Assembly: GCA_000498155.1 (NCBI GenBank) | Contig: AXZN01000045.1 | Location: forward strand, 310,001-374,000 | DNA length: 64,000 bases | Source: Shiraia sp. slf14 | Lineage: Eukaryota; Ascomycota; Dothideomycetes; Pleosporales; Shiraiaceae | Direction: 5' to 3' | Part shown: in pieces, positions 20,878-33,400 of the stretch | Layout of the letters: each line of letters starts with the position of its first letter | Numbering within the stretch: position 1 is the stretch's first letter | Notes under the pieces: model-generated | Database searches by the model: none | Told to the model about the DNA's origin: nothing | Seen by the model: the letters and a program-made list of their open reading frames with translations, nothing else | Translations under genes and position numbers: made by a program

Positions 20878-23800
20878 TTAATCCTCCAAATAAACCTTCA
20901 AAGTAACAATCTCAAAAGCCCTCACCCCAACCTTCACCCCCTTCACCTTCTCTTTCCCTCCTACCACATCCACATCCTCAACAACCAACTCCCCATTCTC
21001 ACCTTCCACCTCGTCCTCCAACGCATTAACCCTAACAACCTTCCTCACAGGAATATCACCCCACGTCAGCGTCCCCACACTCTTTCCACCGAGCGCATCG
21101 TAGATCCTGAGAATAACAGCGTGGCCGGATTTAACGGGTAGGTCGTGGGTGGAGACGTCTTCGTCGTCTTCGGCGCGTTTGACGGTGTCGAGGACGAGGT
21201 TGGGGGCGGAGGAGATTTGGAATGATGATAGAATTCCTCCTCCTTTCTTGTCTTTTGTGGAGGGATGAACGCCGACGATGCGCATGGGGTTATTAAACTC
21301 CGCAGCTTTGCGGACGGTGCGTTCATCCAGACCTCCCTTATGCGGGAAGATAGCGTAGCGGGTGATATGATGGCCCATGTCGGCGTGAGCGTCTGGGGCT
21401 TTCGGGGAGCGCAGGAGGGAGAGGCGCATTACGTTTCCTTGGGTGGCGAAGCCGTAGCGGGAGTCGTTGAGGATGGAGACGCCGTAGGTGGCTTCGGAGA
21501 GGTCGGCCCATTTGTGGACGCAGACTTCGAATTTGGCCATGTCCCAGGTGGTGTTGAAGTGTGTGGGGCGTCGGACGATGCCGAATTGCGTTTCGTAGCT
21601 GGCGGAGGTGTTGACGATGTCGACTGGGAATTCGACTTTGAGGAATTTCATGGTTTCGTGCCATTCCACTTCCGCGGAAATTTCGATGGCGGTGGGGGCG
21701 TCGTCGACGGCAGCGGGGAGGGAGAGGATGGTTTTGGCCCAGGATTTGTCGGAGATTTTGGTTTCGATTGTGAGAGAGACCCGGTCTGGGGTGTCTTCGG
21801 AGATTGAGACTTTGTGGGCAGGAAGCTCTTTTCTTGAATCAAGGTGATAGACCTCGACATCCCAGGCTTGCCAGTATAGAGGCTTGTCGTCGTAGATGAC
21901 TAGCTGTCCGGCTTTCTCGCCCTTGGGGATTACCTCACGGTCTGCATCAATGTCGTAGAGCGAAGTGATGGCGCCGTCCGTTACTTTCACAACAAACTGA
22001 GAGTTACACAGTTCAAACACATTGGGGCGTATTTCCTTAACTGAAGCTCTGCTTGATCGAGTGGCAGCAGTAAGAGGAGTGATAACCAAAGAACCAAGAC
22101 CATTGCCTTGGACAACACCATATGCTGCTGAAGCAGTGGCGGGTAGTTTAACAACCTCGTTGCGTTGCCAGGGCAAGCAAGTTCGCTGTCTGGCGTGAGA
22201 TGATGCTCGCCGTCAAAGCCAAGTTCAGACAACGCTTCAGACAAGAGCTTTTGGCCTGTTTCGAATACCGAAGCGTAGATCTAGTAACGTTAGAGAGAAT
22301 CACCTCGGCATGCTCTATTACTAACCTTATCCGAATCATCATAACACATCTCAATGGAGCTACCAGGCAAGCAGTCATGGAACTGGCACAACAACACATT
22401 CTCCCACATATCGTCAATATCCTTCTTTGGATATTTGTACGAGCTTTTCTTGCCAAATCCGTTTTTGATCGTGACCAGAGTAGCGAGGTACTCGATATCG
22501 TGAAGCATGATTTCTGCTTTTCTATTGTTGCGCTTGTTGTTCGATTGCGTAGTGTAGGTACCGCGATGGAGTTCAAAGTAGAGCTCGCCATACCAGGTCA
22601 CAAGCTTCGTGCCATTCTCAATCCTCTTCTCTAACCGGTCAAAGAAGTCGTCTGCGGAGTCGCCAAGTTTGATGCGAGGTAGCAGGCCTGTCTTGTCGCT
22701 TATGCCACGACATCTCCTTAGCTTCTCGAGATGCTGCCATGTTGGGCCACCACCTCCATCTCCCTTACCAAATACCAAGAGGGATGTCTTGTCTTGGTCA
22801 AGAGATTTGTGCTGCGACACACTTCGCTTCACATCGCCAAAATTTGCTTCAGCCGTGTAAGTCTCGGATGGCGGCATATGGCAAATGACCTGGCTATTGT
22901 CGAGGGCGACCCAATTGAAAGTGGTGTGAGGGAAGTTGTTGATGTTATTCCAACTCAGCTTTTGCGTCAAGAAACGCGTCATGCCTGAAATGCGACAGAT
23001 TTGAGGTAACTGTGTAGAGTACCCAAAGGTATCTGGTAGCCAGAAGGTCTTGCATCGTTGGCCGAATCTGCTCTCAAAGTAGCGTTGACCATACAAAAAT
23101 TGCCTGACGAGAGATTCACCACCTGGAAGGTTCGTATCATGCTCTACCCAGCTGCCACCAATAGGCTGAAAGGTGCCCTCTTTGATCTTCTTCTTGACCC
23201 GGTCAAATGTGGATGGATAATCCTGTTCCAGCCATTTGTATTGTTGTGCCTGAGAGCAACAGAATCGCAGCTCAGGGTATCGATCGATGAGATCGCATTG
23301 GCTAGACCACGATCGATTAACCTTTCGTCTGGTCTCAGCAAATGGCCACAGCCAACATGTGTCGATGTGGCAGTATCCAATACCAGACACAATCGCATCC
23401 TTGTCACCCTCATACACCTTATGCGAATCGACCTTGTCTCCAAGGTATTCTTGAGCGACTTTGCGTGCCTTGCTAATGCTCTCATTACTTCCGTCACCAG
23501 CAATAAACGTATCGATAATGCGATTGGCGACTTGCTGCGCGTCGTGGCATTCGGCAGAGTCACTAGGAAACTCGCGAGCGGCGTCTGAGATCTCCCAAAA
23601 GTCAAAGTACAATCCTCTTGCTTCCAGATCTACCGCCACAATGTCTGCAGTGTGCAATTGGAAGTACTTGTTTGGGTCAGGCGGTTGAATGGAATCGCCA
23701 CCAGGAGCATTTCCAAACATGCCATTGCATGCCATCTCAATATAGAATGTATGCTCCTTTCCATCCCTGAAACTATCAGGCAGAATCCACTCGACTCTTT

Positions 23801-24308
23801 CACCACCACCTGTGAGCCCATGCACAGTGTGTCCATCTTCAGTCCATATCAAACCCTCGTTATTTGCATCCCAGATGAACTCGAGGCGCTCCTTCTTCAG
23901 CATATCCTCGGGGATAGTGAGCTGAACCTTGAACCAATGGGTCGACCAACTAGGCCCAAACGATTCGCCAACTTTGGTGGGCTTGAAGTCATGGGAGGTA
24001 GCTTCTTTGAATAGAGGACGTGATTGGCCGGGTGGAGAGTAAACAGACAGCTTGACCCAGTCGGAGCCGGAGGCACGAGCTTCAAAGAGCTTCCTAACAA
24101 CATATTAACATACTATAAGGCCCAGATACATTAACGCGGTGTATTTTAAAGCTCACCCGATGATACCTTGCTCCCTATACTGTCCATCATCCATAAATTG
24201 CCTCAAGCGGTCCTGGTAGATGCGGTTGATCTGCTTCCCGACGGGACCAGCCGCCAGGGTAGGATACTCCGACTTTGAAGACATGCCGCGATATGCTTCA
24301 CCTCCCAT
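20878..24308 (-). CDS. ams1: GH38 alpha-mannosidase (Ams1 type) with apparent frameshift
   Basis: The exons are 24308-24157, 24093-22326 and 22280 onward, ending at 20878, for a product of about 1,080 residues. The catalytic GH38 core is intact: GYCHIDTCWLWP holds the zinc-binding His-x-Asp, FWLPDTFGY is present, and GSWVEHDTNLPGGE fits the nucleophile Asp region. Vacuolar class IIC mannosidases of this type trim free oligomannosides. Near 22174-22184 the frame leading through TPDSEL must shift to reach LPWQRNEVV, which then stays open for 430 codons. The family usually has ALNTLPW-like sequence there, so about 13-14 bases seem to be missing. A cryptic 41-base intron starting at a GTCTGA could bypass the break but would delete more of the conserved strand. 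The gene may be a recent null allele or carry a sequence error. Confidence 0.85.
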
Positions 24309-24777
24309 GATTGCAGCAGGCGTATATGTATAGAGAGTGTTGTGTGGTCAGCTGGCTTCGAGTTGCAAGCTCATGTACCTTGCATGGACGGCAGCGCGGA
24401 CAGAGCTCAAGCTGGGGGAGCTTTCCCCGCATAACGTAGGTGGTCAGTGCTCCTGTATCGATTGGCATCTGATCCACTTTGAGTTCCCGCAGACTCCGCA
24501 TGCTGTGCATACGCCAGAATCAATAGATGGTGATTGGGATGATTGTATGATCATCTGGCCATACGCATGAGTGGTCTTGCTGTGCATTCATGCAGACGAA
24601 GATTGGCCTTTAAGCTTAGGTTACAAAACAAGTCAGCTTATTGCACAGCATAATATTAGAAGTCATTTACGCAGAATCTAATATACTTCGTATTGTGGCT
24701 AATTCATGATTTGTATTTCGCGATGCAGACGCCAGGCAATGCTTGTCCTTCAACGTATAAACAGATAATTCAAGTTT
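24309..24777. other. Intergenic between mannosidase promoter and SEC9 3' end
   Basis: About 470 bases with no supported gene. It contains the mannosidase upstream region. Confidence 0.45.
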
Positions 24778-26169
24778 CTACTTGAATCGTTCCAACCTCG
24801 CGCGGTTCATAGCAATTTGGTCATCTACCTTGTCTGTCTTGTCGGTGATGCGGCCGATGTGCTTATTCTGGGTATCAACTTCTTCGCCCATGGCTTCACC
24901 GAGATGTCTGAGGCGTTTCGCTGCGCCATGAAGGGCATCTAATCTTGTGTTAGCGGCGATGTGTTTAAGACGTTAGTCAGACATACCAATGTTGTGGTCA
25001 ATCTCATTCTCCATTTGGTCGTCATCAGAATCAGCTTCAAATTGGTACTTGGAGCGATCTGCAAGGGTGCTCTTCTTGCCGCCAGCTCCCGCCTGGTGCA
25101 ATTGACGATTGAAGGTGTCTTTGCGAGCTTGCGACTCCCATGCAGCTTTGCGAGTAGCCTCGCGTTCTTCACGCTCTTGACGGTGAGTGTCCATGCTATA
25201 GGGTGTCAATCTCAACTAGCAGCGCGTACAAGTATTTGCATCTTACATCTTCGCATCACGCTCGCTACGGCGGGATGAGGCCGTGAAAGGGTTCGCAACG
25301 TGCACGGCGAACATGGACTTGTTCAAAGCTATCATACTGTTAGTGTGGCACCTAGATTGATAGGGTAAAGTACCTACTTTTCAGTTCGCGAGCCTTCTCC
25401 TCGGCAATCCTGTTTTGTGTGCTGGCAAGGTCGAGGTTACGCTCGGTGCTGCAACGTCGTCAGCATCAAAAATTGGAACCCAGATTGCAACATACTTGTG
25501 GATGCGTTCGCCCTGAGCAGCCAGTCGTGCAAGGGTATCGCGACCGACCTGTTCAGCCAGCTCGGCCTGTCTCAAAGCGTTCCTTGTGCTCGCCACATCC
25601 TGCTGCTTGATGAACTTGATCTCGTTCTTTGTGGCGTTGATATCTTCTTCCTCCTGTTCCTCTTGTGTCAATTCTCTATTGTCATAAGATCCGTATCCGC
25701 CAAATTGCCTCTCATCCGCAGCTCCGTTCTTAAGGTCAGCTCTATATCCTCCAGAGGTTTGGCCCCCATAGGCTCCGCTCGTGACACCAGTTCCATGTCC
25801 GTTATTCTGTCCCTGAACTTGTGGAGTTTGTGCTTGGAATCGCTGACGAGCATTGCCCAGTAGCTGGTCACGGGCGGCATCTGTATCCTGTGGTGTCCCT
25901 AGGCCACCATAACCTCCAGGCCTTTGAGAGGGTGCATTTCCTCCATAGCGGTCGTTTCCAAAACCTGATTGAGCGCCATAACTCCCTCCTTGCGCACTAA
26001 ACCCTCCAGACGGCGTTCCGTATGATTGACCTTGGCCCGTAACAGAAGCTGACTTTTCTTGCGGGTTGATATTGTTGCTGGTTGAGTACTTAGGCGGTGC
26101 GTCGGTTGCGCTGGCGTATGGGTTCGCTGCAGGACTAGTATCCTTCTTCTTTCTGCTAAGGAAGCCCAT
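24778..26169 (-). CDS. sec9: SEC9/SNAP-25-type plasma-membrane t-SNARE
   Basis: Five exons (26169-25496, 25448-25378, 25328-25247, 25195-24987, 24938-24778) encode 398 residues. The N-terminal 150 residues are Gly/Gln/Tyr-rich and disordered, as usual in fungal SEC9. The Qb SNARE helix includes FIKQQDVASTRNALRQAE and the layer-zero Gln in RLAAQGERIHN. The Qc helix at the C-terminus includes EVDTQNKHIGRI with its own central Gln. The protein has no membrane anchor or Cys cluster, again normal for SEC9. It pairs with syntaxin Sso and synaptobrevin Snc for exocytosis and is essential in yeast. It lies 4.3 kb from the NLR gene at 30457, with two genes between. In Neurospora and Cryphonectria, SEC9 is the target guarded by an NLR in allorecognition. 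Confidence 0.93.
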
Positions 26170-26809
26170 AGTCGTGTGCTGTGAAGTTGTTTCGTAAAGT
26201 TAGGCAGCTGATAGCGTGGGATGCAAGTGTCTAGGTTAGACGGGGCTTCGAATCGTCGAATCGAAGACTGGACCGCCGAGATATAATTGCGGATGTGATA
26301 GCGCGGTGAGGAGAGGAGGTTGAAGAGGTTGTGAAGTTGCGTGGCAAGTGAGATGGTGTTTGAGAGGTGGATGCGTGGAGCGTTGGGCGTTTCGAGCCAG
26401 AGTGCCCGAGCTGAGTCGCTGATGAGGCCTGGAAGGCTGAGCAATACGCGCGCGCTACAACCAGGGTGGCAAACGTAGATTGGCAACGCCAATTGATAGC
26501 AGCTCGTCAGTCTTCAAGATCAAAACATCATTATATATTCCGGTTTCTTTATAGCCATAGATTCATACTGATGAGTTTCATACTGCTTCATTATTGCGGA
26601 CTTTAGTGTTCCTGCTCTGCTGTCCCTGCATGGAGTATGGCGGGGTATCCACACCAATCATGCAAGACAAGCTTAAAAGTGGACACACACGTGACATCAT
26701 CGGTGACCATCTGGTTTAATACGAAAAACACATTCCTGCTATGCATGGGTATCTTCTAAATGTACAGGTTCAGTAGTGTTAATATATGCAATACGCATGA
26801 CCCGAACAT
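26170..26809. other. Intergenic, SEC9 upstream region
   Basis: About 640 bases between the SEC9 start and the stop of the dehydratase. The open frame on the minus strand at 25899-26492 overlaps SEC9 exon 1 in another frame and is a shadow. No other gene is seen. Confidence 0.45.
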
Positions 26810-28322
26810 CTATACCTGTTCCGAACTTTCCAAAGTCTCCAACGCTTCTAGTCTCTGCTTAGCATGCTTCGTCCACATAACCTTGTTTTCATCTCCGGAT
26901 GGCTCTCCCTCTGAAGATGGCATGTCGTCGTGTTCCTCCTTTGTAAAGATTTCTGTACCGTCGACGACTGGAAATGAGGTGAGAACTCTACTTATATCGC
27001 CCCACCAGGCTTCGCCAAATCGACGGTACCAATTGACCGTTGTTTTGAGACCCTCATCGAAGCTCATTTTCTGTTCCCATCCGAGTGCAGCTAGTTTGGA
27101 GCCGTCTGTGGCATACCGCTGGTCGTTGAATGGTCTATCTTCGGTGTATTGTACCCATTCTTCGAGTTCCCCCTGAGTTTCATGTGGCAGTCCGAATATG
27201 CCCAGCAGCTTGTGGCATATTTCTGTATTTGAGATTTCGTCCTTGGATGCAATATTATAAATCTGGCCAATGACGCCATGGTGGAAAATGGTATCGAGCG
27301 CGTCAACAATATCGCTTGCATATAAGTATCTTCGCGTTGGAGATCCATCACCATGTAGGAGCAGTTTCTGTCGACGTTGCAATAACATGATGAATTTGGG
27401 GATGATCTCTGTGAATGATTAGCACTAATCACTTTGTGTAATCGGCGTACATACTCTCGGGAAATTGATGTGGTCCATACACGTTGTTGGCCCTGATCGT
27501 GATCAATGGGATCTTGAACGAGCTTCTATATGCGCTGACCATCATCTCCGCTGCAGCTTTGCTTGCTGAATATGGATTTGTTGGTGCTAGGATGCTCGTC
27601 TCTCCGAGATCCGCAACACCAACAGGTACATCGCCATACACCTCATCCGTCGATATGTGTATGAATCTACTGATGCCATGCTCTCTGGCCCTTTCGAGTA
27701 GCACATGAGTTCCATATACATTCGTAGTCGTAAATTGGTATGAATTGCCGAAGCTGAGGTCCACATGCGATTGCGCTGCAAAATGGAAAATGGTGTCGAT
27801 TTTGTGTCTGCGAAGAACCCGTTTTACGTCCCCAGGCGAGGTGATGTCGCCATTTTCAAATGTGAAGTTTGGCTTGCCTTCAAGCGTACGAGTGTTGTTC
27901 AGGGTGGCGCAGTAATCAAGTTTGTCGAAAGATACGACGTTGTAATTGTTGGGATATGTGAGGACCAGATGACGAACAAACCAACATGCTCTATAGGTAC
28001 ATCAGCGTCATTCAACATGTTGCCCAAATCGCGGTGTCTGCATAGTAACGTCTGCTTGACATACATGAAGCCAGCCCCACCAGTAACCAGTATGTTTTTC
28101 GCATCATGGAGTGGCTCGAACTGGGTGCTACCTGTCAACACAGGAGCCTGTTGCCATAACTCCTGTTTTATATAAGACCTCGGATTGAGGACTGTGGATC
28201 TACGTCGACCTGTGTACCCCATTAGCGACCGAACCGCGTTCAGGTGGAAAGTACACACGCTTTACGCCATGAGTGCCATTGGGAACTTTCTCTGCCGGTT
28301 CAGGACTCTGGACGGCGGACAT
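26810..28322 (-). CDS. Nucleotide-sugar 4,6-dehydratase (RmlB-like SDR)
   Basis: Four exons (28322-28218, 28162-28065, 27990-27455, 27408-26810) encode 445 residues. After an N-terminal extension of about 50 residues comes the NAD-binding motif LVTGGAGFI, formed across an exon junction. STDEVYGD carries the Thr-Asp-Glu set that marks 4,6-dehydratases, YSASKAAAE is the YxxxK motif, and NNVYGPHQFPEK and RRYLYASD follow. The reaction turns an NDP-glucose into NDP-4-keto-6-deoxyglucose; in fungi UDP-glucose is the likely substrate, feeding rhamnose-type sugars. The C-terminal tail of about 60 residues after YRRFGEAWWG is acidic and not part of the SDR core. The gene looks intact. Confidence 0.88.
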
Positions 28323-28663
28323 GCCGGCAATATGAATTGAGAGGATTCGGGGAAGAGAGTGAGTATTCTGGGACTGGCTCCAACATCGCGTGGTGCATTC
28401 GTATAACAATGTACATGATGTCGCGAGGCTCCTCGCGCGAACATCTGGCAGATTGCGCCCTAGCACCCCAAAACGGCAGTGCTTCCGCCATGTCTGAGTA
28501 CGTCATCACAAGTACTTGTCACTGCGAGATCTACATGCCAGGAATTTATTTCCATCGTTTGTTGTCCATTAAGGCATGACAATTTACCATCAAAGAAAAG
28601 ATTTTCTGTTTTGAAAGATGAAACTTTAGACCTTCGGGTACCCAGCAACAGCTTATTACATGA
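28323..28663. other. Intergenic, dehydratase promoter
   Basis: About 340 bases between the dehydratase start and the stop of the DUF6601 gene. Short ORFs only. Confidence 0.4.
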
Positions 28664-29695
28664 CTATGCAATACCAGTTGTACTCCTGCTTACAACTTCA
28701 ATCTGTTTCTTTTTCACATATTTCATCGTTCTGATCCAGTTGAACACGAATAGGAACAAAAATACACAGAATATACCAATCACCAGAGCCAAGGAACCCA
28801 CTATTGCAAGTACAGTAAAACCGTAACACGCAGCTTGGAATGCCTCATTCTTTTCCAGCTCACTTGTCGCTAGACCGACTTGCATGGCTGTTAAAACCAC
28901 CACTACATAGGCAAGCAAGGAAGCTAGCCAGGTGAAATTCTCTTGAAAGAAACTACTGTACTGACTGTACTCGGGCATGTAACCGCGAAGTGAACGTCCT
29001 GTCAGTCTGTAAATCATGTTCAGACGATTCAGGCGGAGTTCGCCGTATATGTACCGCTGATCGATGTGATCGTAATTGGGTTCGTGGGCGAGAAGCTCCT
29101 GGACAAAAGTTTTCCATGCTTGCCAGGTTATGTTGTGTGACAAAAGATGGGCTTCTCGTGCGATAAAGAAATCGCTTTCGCGAGATACGAGTGCCGCGTA
29201 GGAACGCAAGAATCCCAGGGCACACTTCCTGAGCTTAAACTCTTCGCATTTGGCAGGGCTCTTGCCACATGTGCACTCGCTTTTGCAGCTCACATATTCC
29301 GTCCAAAAGCTCGGATGCAAAAGAAAATGAGGAAGCGGTTTGATGAAAATTCGTGTTTTGGACCACACAAGATGCATGTCCATCCGCTCTGTCACCACAA
29401 TTTCTCGTCCCATGACCTTTTGGTGGTGTAATGCGCGTGCCGGTATTGGTCGCCCAGCGATCCATAGCCAAGGATGGACAGCATTGAGTCGCGGTACTCC
29501 TAGCTCATGCTGGAAGTAATGAGTGTTGGGACCAGATTTATCGATACGATCTGGCTCCGGCACATACGATGCTGCAAGAAGCGGCGATATCGGGCAGGTA
29601 TTCTGGTCAGATGTACATGAATCTGTAGATTGAAGGCCTGCTACGACATATTGTAGTATATTTGATGTGAACGGTGCAGGTTGCCCCATCTGCAA
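28664..29695 (-). CDS. DUF6601-type membrane protein
   Basis: A single exon of 343 residues. The order of blocks matches what I recall of the fungal DUF6601 family: a globular N-terminal part with RPIPARALHHQKV, REIVVTERMDMHLVW and IFIKPLPHFLL, a helical middle (residues about 160-230), and two hydrophobic membrane segments at about 253-273 and 290-317. It ends in a basic, probably cytosolic tail. The function of the family is not established. It is divergently placed to the NLR gene, with about 760 bases between starts. The start codon at 29695 may not be the only one: an upstream frame at 29607-29873 is not in phase and was not joined. Confidence 0.75.
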   Translation of the reverse strand: MQMGQPAPFTSNILQYVVAGLQSTDSCTSDQNTCPISPLLAASYVPEPDRIDKSGPNTHYFQHELGVPRLNAVHPWLWIAGRPIPARALHHQKVMGREIVVTERMDMHLVWSKTRIFIKPLPHFLLHPSFWTEYVSCKSECTCGKSPAKCEEFKLRKCALGFLRSYAALVSRESDFFIAREAHLLSHNITWQAWKTFVQELLAHEPNYDHIDQRYIYGELRLNRLNMIYRLTGRSLRGYMPEYSQYSSFFQENFTWLASLLAYVVVVLTAMQVGLATSELEKNEAFQAACYGFTVLAIVGSLALVIGIFCVFLFLFVFNWIRTMKYVKKKQIEVVSRSTTGIA

Positions 29696-30456
29696 ATGAT
29701 TTCAGAAAGTTGTCATACACGGTTGAGGCAGGAACGAATGGATAAGAGACTATGGTGTTCATGTGTGAAATCAAGCAATCGACTGAATTTAGAACACATT
29801 TGGACTCGTATTTATTGCGAAAGGACCCCAGGTCAGACCAGCTCTTGTGTTGTTCCCCACAGGTTTCAGCCATAATGTTTGCGCTACAGCTGAGGCACCA
29901 ATTATGAACCTAAAGAAGTGTTTGGCTCGTGAATTTCGTTTCATCGTGTCCTGCATGCACCCAGAGGGGCAAAGACAAAGACTGAAAACTCGGGGGAACA
30001 CCACAATACACAGTGACTATCAGCTTAATACTATCTAAGTACTCTGTACCGCGTCTTCGACCGTCGAGTGCAACAGCACGAACGAACCGTCTGAACCAGA
30101 CACAGCGCAATGAACTTAGGCAGTCGAGGGGTGACCCCCTGTCCATGATCTGAAGGCCCGACTGGTTGAACTTTGCCAGGCGTTCATATCGGCGCTTAGG
30201 AAAGAGGATGGGCCGAAACGCAGCTGGCGAACCAAGTCGTATACTTTTCGCCCCCAAAAATGGATGTCACGCAAGCGCGCGGCGCAGCCTCAACATCCAT
30301 GCGTTATACGAAGTGTATGTGGCAGGCAGAAACAGCTCCATCTGACGTACTCCGTACTTTGCACCGCCCTCCTACATCGTATGCTACTCGCACAACTTCT
30401 CTGGCATATACCTCCCTTCAATACATCCAAACACCTTTCATCGATCATATGTATCA
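29696..30456. other. Divergent intergenic region between DUF6601 and NLR genes
   Basis: About 760 bases, probably carrying both promoters. No gene is supported. A 14-base match (ATCTGAAGGCCCGA) recurs at 38321-38334, which is too short to interpret. Confidence 0.4.
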
Positions 30457-33400
30457 ATGAGACAAGACAATTGTACAAACAGTGGGCTTACTTTCTGGTC
30501 TGACCAAAATGCGGACGTTGACATTTTCGATGTCGAGTAAGTGCAGATTCGTCACTTGATTACACCTTTTTTGACTGCGTAAAAGTATCATTGCTGTGCA
30601 AGGTTTAGGCGCGCATCCGTTCTACACGTGGGTAAAGAAGGCCACGGATGTGCAAGAAACGGAAAAACCACGGTCGAGATGGCTGGGTGGAAAGAAGAGT
30701 TCGAAGAAGACTAATGATGGAGAGAGTGTTTCGCAGCAGGTTATGTGGCCCCGCGACCTTCTGGTACCCGAGTTTAGTCGTGCACGAGTCGCGACGTACA
30801 GCTATGAATCAGACTGGAGAAATCGACATGTGAACACGAGCCTGAGAGAGTGTGGACAACAGCTTCTTGAAGTATTGGTACAACATCGACAGTGTGCCAA
30901 TGTACGTTGCTAAGCCAGTCCTTACTGACCCTGTTGAATTTCTTAATCCACGAAGCAGCTTTCTGATTGTCAGCAATAGGAACGTCAGAGACCACTCATT
31001 TTGATTGGACATAGCCTTGGTGGTCTTGTCGTCCAGCAGGTATGTAATACAGTGGAGACTACGAAGAATATATTTGACAAACCCAGGCACTCGTTATCGC
31101 TGTCCACGGCTCCATGTACACTGATCTTCGCATGTCGATTGCGGGAATTATCTTCCTTGGCACGCCATTCCAAGGGAGCGATGCAGCAGAGTACGGGAAA
31201 AAGTTGGCGAAGCTGATCAGACTTCCCAACGAAGACAAATATACGCTTTTAGAAACATTACAGAAGGACAACCAAGAGTTGTATAATTTGGCGATTGACT
31301 TTTGGAATAGTTACAACACGCACGATATGACGTGTTTCTATGAAAACAAAGAGGCTCAATATGGGCCTGTAAAAAGTCAGGTGTGCTAATCGCAAACTTG
31401 ATCAAGGTTCCCGCCTGCTAAATATACACAGTTTGTGGAAAGAAAATCTGCTACGATAATTGGAAAGAAAATGATGTTCATGAACGCTGATCATTCTGGG
31501 CTCAACAAATTTTATGGCAAAGATGACCCTAATTTTGGCCTCCTGCTGTTGGAGTTACGCAGGATGGTCGAAATGGGCCCATCTCTCGTCAAGGGCCGAC
31601 TGGCATCCCAAAGTAGGTATTTTATATGCTTTATGCGTCATTGCACCAACTAATGAACTCGCTTTCTAGCTGCTCAGGTGACTGGTAACGTGCACTGGAT
31701 CGTGCCTCGTCCGCTCAACAGTTTGTTTACAGGACGTGCTGAGCTGATTAGTCGGATCCAAGGTGCTTTGCGTGACGGCGACGCGAGCATCACAAAGAGG
31801 AAACAGCTAGTTATTTGGGGCCTCGGTGGATTGGGTAAGAGTGAAATTTGCTTGCAGATTGTCAACACAATGCGAGAAGAGTGCGTACCCATTCACGTAT
31901 TTCGAGACGTGGTAATCTCTTCGCTAAACAAATTTAGGTATTGGGCTGTTTTCTGGGTCGACGTGAGCAGCCTGTTCACTGCTGAGAACGGCTTTTCAAG
32001 AATCGCGAAGGCCCTTGGAGCCCCCGCGGACACCATCGAGGATGCCCTCTTGGCCCTTTCAAATACTAAGAAGCAGTGGCTGCTGATTCTGGACAATGCT
32101 GACGATTGGGAGTTCGATTATCAACGTTACTTTCCATCAGGTGTCATGGGCACTGTCATCATGACATCTCGAAATTCGGAATGCAGCAGTCATAGTACAG
32201 TATTAGCAGAAGAGATCGGGCCTCTGGACGAAGAGCATTCAAAGCAACTTCTATTAAGAGCAGCAAAAGTACCGGAACAACAGTGGGAATTTTACGATGA
32301 GCCAGCACAGGTGATTGTTGGCCTGCTAGGATCACACACACTCGCATTAATCCAGGCTGGCTCATATATTTCACGAGGGTACTGTCGACTAGCTGAATTC
32401 CCTGAAAAGTTACCTCAGCAATTCAGGCGACTCCTTGAGCATTATCCTAGACAAGCGCAATCCCGATATCGCCATGTGTATGCTACCTTCGAAGCGTCTA
32501 TAGATGCCATTAACAGTGAACAGGGTGGACGAGACGCTCTAAGTCTTCTCGGAATTCTTGCCATGTTCCATCATAGCACCTTCCCACTGTCCGTGTTTGA
32601 GGCCGCATGGATACAGGCTTCCGCCCTGCGAAGCTTGAAGCATCCACCAGCAGTTGCGGACTGGGACGAAGTGGGAGTACTGGATACATGGCACGTATCT
32701 CAGCTACCGAAGTTCATGGACGGGCAAGCGGAGGAATGGGATGATTACCGACTAAAAAAGGCCTGTGACCTTCTCGCTTCACTGTCATTGATAAACCCCA
32801 TTTACATAGAGGATATGGAGATCGATTGTTTGAGCATGCATCCGCTGGCGCACGCTTGGGCAAGAGACCGTTTGCAGGACGAATGGAAAAAGAAAATTTG
32901 GTTGTCAGCCGGATGTGTGCTCTCTTTCATGCAGCAGTCAATGTGGTGGTACTATTACGACAGGGAAATCAAACCACATATCCAATCCTTCCTCATATTC
33001 AAAGTTGACAGGGTGCTTAAGTTTGGCCGGCAAAAGCAAATTTTGCCTATTCTCTATTGGTATGGATGGGCTCTATATCGCAAGCAGGACTATGTCAGGT
33101 TAGGAGCGTTGCTTACCAGTATTTACGAAACGCTGCAAATTACACCACAAGAACCATCGAAGGACCACGTCCAGATTTGGTACCTGGCCAGCAAATACGC
33201 TTCGAGATTGGGCCGCCATGAGCAAGCTGTAAAGTTACTGGCGCACAAACTCGAGACCGTTAGGACATTGATTCCAGACACTGCAGTGTTAAGATATCTG
33301 GACGAGCTTGCCGGGGCTTACATCGACAATAAACAGATAAATGTTGCGATTGATCTGATGGAGCAAGCTGTTAAGGATCGAGAGTTGCTCATAGAGTCCC

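Noticed and set aside
21265..21807. 180-codon ORF on the plus strand inside the mannosidase gene
   Set aside because: It mirrors the coding strand of a conserved GH38 protein, is Gly/Val/Asp-biased and lacks motifs.
22190..22235. 41-base intron (GTCTGA...CCAG) to repair the mannosidase frame
   Set aside because: It would restore the frame but delete conserved-looking residues, has a weak donor and no clear branch site. It is kept only as an alternative.
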